64,000 nucleotides of DNA from DYRG01 sp041161065 (lineage in GTDB: Bacteria > Pseudomonadota > Gammaproteobacteria > Beggiatoales > Beggiatoaceae): positions 16,683 through 80,682 of the forward strand of contig JBEAVE010000013.1 in the NCBI GenBank assembly GCA_041161065.1, given 5' to 3'. The notes under the pieces are model-generated. The model worked only from the letters and a program-made list of their open reading frames with translations. It made no database searches and had not been told where the DNA came from. Positions 61,408 to 64,000 of this stretch are shown here, piece by piece. A program made the position numbers and the translations under genes. Each line of letters starts with the position of its first letter. Position 1 is the first letter of the stretch.

Positions 61408-61416
61408 GCACTGCAC
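61406..61416. promoter_or_regulatory. GTGCA-C-TGCAC palindrome at the phasin start site
   Basis: An 11-base odd palindrome overlaps the end of the -10 and the predicted start of transcription. Its TGCA-rich form recalls PhaR-type operators that control phasin genes. No phaR gene is in the window, so this is a candidate only. Confidence 0.4.
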
Positions 61417-61458
61417 CAAACAGGCTTTTTTAACCAGATAAACGACAAGGACTTATCC

Positions 61459-61815
61459 ATGCAACAAAATGAAATTCTCCAACAATGGACTGAAATGAAC
61501 AAGGGCTTCATGGAATCTTTGAAGCAATTGGGCGACATTAACACCGCAATGATGAGCAAATTGACCGAACGCCAAATGGCAGCCGCCAGTGCTTATGTTG
61601 AGGGCATGTCTAAACAAATGGAAAACCTTGGCGACGTGAAAAACCCACAGGACGTGGTGGCTTTGCAAGCCAAATTAGCCAAAGAATTTGGTGAGAAAAT
61701 GATGGAAAACGCCCGCCAAACGATGGACGTTTTAACCCAGACCCGCACCGATTTAGCCGCATGGGTGGAAAAAGGCATGGAAGTCGCCGCCCAAGCTGCT
61801 AAGAAAAAAGCCTAA
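61459..61815 (+). CDS. phasin family protein
   Basis: A 118-residue, almost wholly helical, amphipathic protein with no cysteine. The pattern (MNKGFMESLKQLGDINTAMM, then MSKQMENLGDVKNPQDVVAL and FGEKMMENARQTMDVL) matches phasins, which coat polyhydroxyalkanoate granules. The end is AAKKKA. Good promoter, AAGGA and a strong terminator indicate high expression. No PHA synthase is in the window, but the host probably makes PHA. Confidence 0.88.
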   Translation: MQQNEILQQWTEMNKGFMESLKQLGDINTAMMSKLTERQMAAASAYVEGMSKQMENLGDVKNPQDVVALQAKLAKEFGEKMMENARQTMDVLTQTRTDLAAWVEKGMEVAAQAAKKKA

Positions 61816-61838
61816 ATTCTTCTAAATCTAGGCTTTCA

Positions 61839-61867
61839 AAGCGTGGTCTTCGGATCGCGCTTTTTTT
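61839..61867 (+). terminator. rho-independent terminator of the phasin gene
   Basis: A ten-pair stem, AAGCGTGGTC (61839-61848) with GATCGCGCTT (61853-61862), two of the pairs G-U, closes a TTCG tetraloop; the T run continues to 61867. This is the best terminator in the window. Confidence 0.9.
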
Positions 61868-61876
61868 ATTTCAACG

Positions 61877-62506
61877 TTATTTCAATTCCTCAAATAAACG
61901 GGCTTGCTGCGTTTGAAAGAAAACTAAACTTTTTCTAACCGCTTTGACGATGGCTCTCGGTGTAATTGTTGCGCCCGTAAATTGATCAAAAATCCCCCCA
62001 TCTTTCTTCACCGCCCATTTCTCTAACGGCAAATAATCCAAAGACAATCCATTAAAACTATAAATCCACTGAGATTTCTTTTCTTCTATCCCATCACCTA
62101 ACCCCGGAGTTTCTTGGTGAGAAAGCACTCGAACGCCTAATAAATTACCTTCAGTTGTAATGCCAACCAATAATTGAATGCTCCCACCATAACCATCGGG
62201 TGCAATCGGCATAAAAGCAATCGCTTGGGGTTGATTGTTCTTTCGTGCTCGATAAAACATCACGGGCGCAGTTGTTCCCAAGTTTTCTAGATCAGTAATT
62301 TCAATTTTATCATTGAGCAAATCATTGTCGTACAAATCTTTTGAAATAAGCGTATTCAACTGTTTCAAAATGGCTTGCTTTTGATTGTCCACAATTTGAT
62401 TTTTGGTTAGATCATAGCTCAATGTGACTAATGCTGTTCCTATCACGGCAAATAAAAACAACAAACCCGCCGAACGCCCAATAATTTGTTTAACAGAATC
62501 GCTCAT
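61877..62506 (-). CDS. rnfG: electron transport complex subunit RnfG/RsxG
   Basis: A 209-residue periplasm-facing subunit of the Rnf complex. One N-terminal membrane helix (about 12-30) and the FMN attachment motif FTGATITPRAIV, where the Thr binds FMN covalently. The FMN domain also holds HQETPGLGDGI. Rnf couples ferredoxin and NAD oxidation-reduction to ion flow, and in some bacteria keeps SoxR reduced. Starts in ATGA overlap with rnfD. No rnfE follows; the phasin gene converges instead. Confidence 0.93.
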   Translation of the reverse strand: MSDSVKQIIGRSAGLLFLFAVIGTALVTLSYDLTKNQIVDNQKQAILKQLNTLISKDLYDNDLLNDKIEITDLENLGTTAPVMFYRARKNNQPQAIAFMPIAPDGYGGSIQLLVGITTEGNLLGVRVLSHQETPGLGDGIEEKKSQWIYSFNGLSLDYLPLEKWAVKKDGGIFDQFTGATITPRAIVKAVRKSLVFFQTQQARLFEELK

Positions 62507-63519
62507 TTCAACTCTCTTTGACGGTAAGTTTCTTCACCAAAAAATGGCGGTTTAGTATAATAATCAATTGTAGGTGCAGCTAAGTTCATTAAAAGAACCG
62601 CAAATGCCATTCCATCAGGATAATTACCCCATGTTCTTATTATATACATGATCATTCCAATACCAACACCATAAAACAGTTTTCCTCGATTAGAAGTTGC
62701 CGCTGTCACGGGATCAGTTGCAATAAAAAATGCACCCAACATCGTCGCGCCACTAAACCAATGAAATAAGGCAGTTGGATAAAGCGTTGGTTGCCAAAAA
62801 TGAAATAAACTTGCCATCGTTGCTAAGCTGATTAATACAGCGATGGGAATATGCCAAGTAATAATTTTTCTATAAATTAGATACCCGCCGCCCGCTAAAT
62901 AACTTAAACTAATCCACTCCCATTCTTTAACACTAAATAGCCCCCACATGGGTTGATTAAACAAATCAATTAAGTTCAAATGTTGCTTTAGGTGTGTTTT
63001 AACGGTATCTAATGCAGTTGCTCCACTGTGCGCATCAATAGTTCCTATCCCGTAAAAAATGGTATCCACTAGTTTTTCTATCCCAACCATTGACCAATTT
63101 GTCATTTCTTTGGGAAACGAAATTAATAACACCGCATAACCAATCATTGCGGGATTAAAAGGATTGAAACCTAAACCGCCGTACAAATGTTTAGCAAATA
63201 CCAAAGAAAAGCTCACGCCTAATACAATCATCCACCAAGGCGAATAGGGAGGAATTGCAACCGCTAATAAAATCGCCGTTAAAATTGCACTACAATCATT
63301 GAGAAAAAACGCAATCGGACGTTCACGCAAATAGAGCATCAGGGTTTCTACGATTAACGCTGTTGTAATCGCTAAAAGGATTTGAATTGCAATCCCCCAA
63401 CCAAAGAACCAAATACACAAACTTACCGCTGGAATGAGCGCGTAAATCACTTGTCGCATGATTTGTCCCACGCTATCACTTTGATGCCCAAACGGGGCTG
63501 ACGACATTACCAACGCCAT
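62503..63519 (-). CDS. rnfD: electron transport complex subunit RnfD/RsxD
   Basis: A 338-residue membrane subunit with about nine helices. The covalent FMN site is DAHSGATALD near residue 180, and NPFNPAMIGYAV is conserved. AAGGGAA precedes the ATG. Its normal neighbours rnfA, rnfB and rnfC are not upstream: a gene-free 320-base stretch and the infB terminator are there. So this copy starts its own transcript with only rnfG. Confidence 0.94.
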   Translation of the reverse strand: MALVMSSAPFGHQSDSVGQIMRQVIYALIPAVSLCIWFFGWGIAIQILLAITTALIVETLMLYLRERPIAFFLNDCSAILTAILLAVAIPPYSPWWMIVLGVSFSLVFAKHLYGGLGFNPFNPAMIGYAVLLISFPKEMTNWSMVGIEKLVDTIFYGIGTIDAHSGATALDTVKTHLKQHLNLIDLFNQPMWGLFSVKEWEWISLSYLAGGGYLIYRKIITWHIPIAVLISLATMASLFHFWQPTLYPTALFHWFSGATMLGAFFIATDPVTAATSNRGKLFYGVGIGMIMYIIRTWGNYPDGMAFAVLLMNLAAPTIDYYTKPPFFGEETYRQRELK

Positions 63520-63601
63520 GTTTTCCCTTCTTATAAAGTTAAAATAAAACCATCGATGACAAATAAAAGAAATAATGTAACCCGATTTAAATTATAAAAA
63601 C

Positions 63602-63696
63602 GGGTAGTGATCAAAAGCAAGAGATGATTTTGCATATTTTGTGTTTATTTTCAGTAAATTATAAATTTAATGAGCATCTTAATTTGATCACTACCC
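63602..63696. repeat. 95-bp element with 14-bp perfect inverted ends
   Basis: GGGTAGTGATCAAA (63602-63615) is exactly mirrored by TTTGATCACTACCC (63683-63696), with an AT-rich core and a T run just after. The left 14 bases recur at 18316-18329. The rest of the 63520-63839 gap shows no gene: it holds the rnfD upstream sequence and the infB terminator. Confidence 0.6.
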
Positions 63697-63782
63697 CTAT
63701 TTTTTTAGGTCTTGGATTAAAACAATTCACTCTAACATTTCTCATTTATGACATAGCTTCCATAAGTTATCATAAAATTTCC

Positions 63783-63819
63783 AAAAAAACACCCGCCACT
63801 TATTGAATCTGTAGCGGGT
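63783..63819 (-). terminator. rho-independent terminator of infB
   Basis: On the minus strand ACCCGCTAC pairs with GTGGCGGGT (nine pairs, one G-U) around an 11-base loop, then GTTTTTTTGG. It lies 21 bases beyond the infB stop and separates infB from rnfD. Confidence 0.88.
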
Positions 63820-63839
63820 TGTTTTATGTAACGAAAATA

Positions 63840-64000
63840 TTAGAGTTTTCGGGCAACTTCGATGCGTTCGAAGACTTCAATTTGATCGCCGACTTTTACG
63901 TCGGTGTAATCCTTCACAGAAATCCCACATTCCGTGCCCGCACGAACTTCAGGCACATCGTCTTTGTGGCGGCGTAAAGATTCCAATTGTCCTTGAAAAA
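63840..64000 (-). CDS. infB: translation initiation factor IF-2, C-terminal end
   Basis: The frame from the window edge to a TAA at 63842-63840 gives 52 residues of the IF-2 C-terminal domain: GQLESLRRHKDDVPEVRAGT, ECGISVKDYTDVKVGDQIEV and FERIEVARKL. IF-2 delivers initiator tRNA to the 30S subunit. The rest of the gene lies outside the window. Confidence 0.95.
   Translation of the reverse strand, partial: FQGQLESLRRHKDDVPEVRAGTECGISVKDYTDVKVGDQIEVFERIEVARKL

Noticed and set aside
1..64000. CRISPR array, prophage or insertion sequence
   Set aside because: I saw no regularly spaced repeats, cas, transposase, integrase or phage structural genes; the only mobile-like candidates are the short hairpin elements.

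Overview
The window reads as the chromosome of an AT-rich gammaproteobacterium. The gene neighbourhoods are gammaproteobacterial: lepA-lepB-DUF4845-rnc-era, lpoA-yraN, coaX-SPOR protein-tRNA-Thr, yibN-secB-gpsA, epmA, mepA and rnfD-rnfG. Secreted proteins built from LVIVD, plant-type LRR and FG-GAP-like repeats, a polyphosphate:AMP phosphotransferase, a phasin and probable persulfide-handling genes suggest the sulfur-oxidising Thiotrichales/Beggiatoaceae. That placement is inference from gene content; no rRNA gene is present. I found no prophage, insertion-sequence transposase, integrase or CRISPR array.

Layout. 1-5.3 kb: gene tail, membrane TPR protein, SDHAF4-like protein, then a substrate-binding lipoprotein translationally coupled to a membrane GGDEF-EAL protein. 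5.3-11.7 kb (minus): tightly overlapped ygiQ-mgtE-udg-lpoA-yraN. 11.8-18.3 kb (plus): response regulator/degenerate histidine kinase, orphan GldG-like protein, methyltransferase, TonB, mepA, HAD phosphatase, dienelactone-hydrolase-like protein. 18.5-27.8 kb (minus): era, rnc, DUF4845, lepB, lepA, relA, pepP, with a plus-strand toxin-antitoxin-like pair wedged between rnc and era. 27.8-33.9 kb: small cytochrome c, rpmB-rpmG, methyltransferase, rpiA, a secreted LRR protein, and a response regulator-metallohydrolase pair. 34-40 kb (minus): tRNA-Thr, SPOR protein, coaX, a 1009-residue LVIVD-repeat exoprotein, epmA. 40.1-43.3 kb (plus): YfiR, Atm1-type ABC exporter, yhbY, hydrogenase-type maturation protease. 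43.3-46.4 kb (minus): glycosyltransferase, thiE and a sigma54-activator-like regulator whose key AAA+ motifs are lost. 46.5-50.3 kb (plus): pap, hisD, a small ORF, YkuD transpeptidase, TPR protein. 50.3-56.3 kb (minus): arnA, ctpA, gpsA, secB, rhodanese, DUF2892 and an ArsR regulator. 56.5-64 kb: FG-GAP-like exoprotein, EF-G paralogue, phasin, rnfG-rnfD, and the 3' end of infB.

Most genes sit in runs with ATGA, TAATG or TGATG junctions, so translational coupling is the rule. Three themes recur. First, signalling proteins with eroded catalytic motifs (the kinase at 11.8 kb and the regulator at 45-46 kb). Second, modules split from their usual partners (GldG without an ABC ATPase, rnfDG without rnfABCE, arnA alone, YfiR without YfiN, TonB without ExbBD, a hydrogenase-type protease without a hydrogenase). 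Third, large secreted repeat proteins next to ordinary metabolism. The best candidates for something undescribed are the toxin-antitoxin-like pair with an unrecognised HTH partner, the lipoprotein/GGDEF-EAL pair, the ArsR-DUF2892-rhodanese-secB-gpsA unit, and three intergenic hairpin elements of 65-95 bp.
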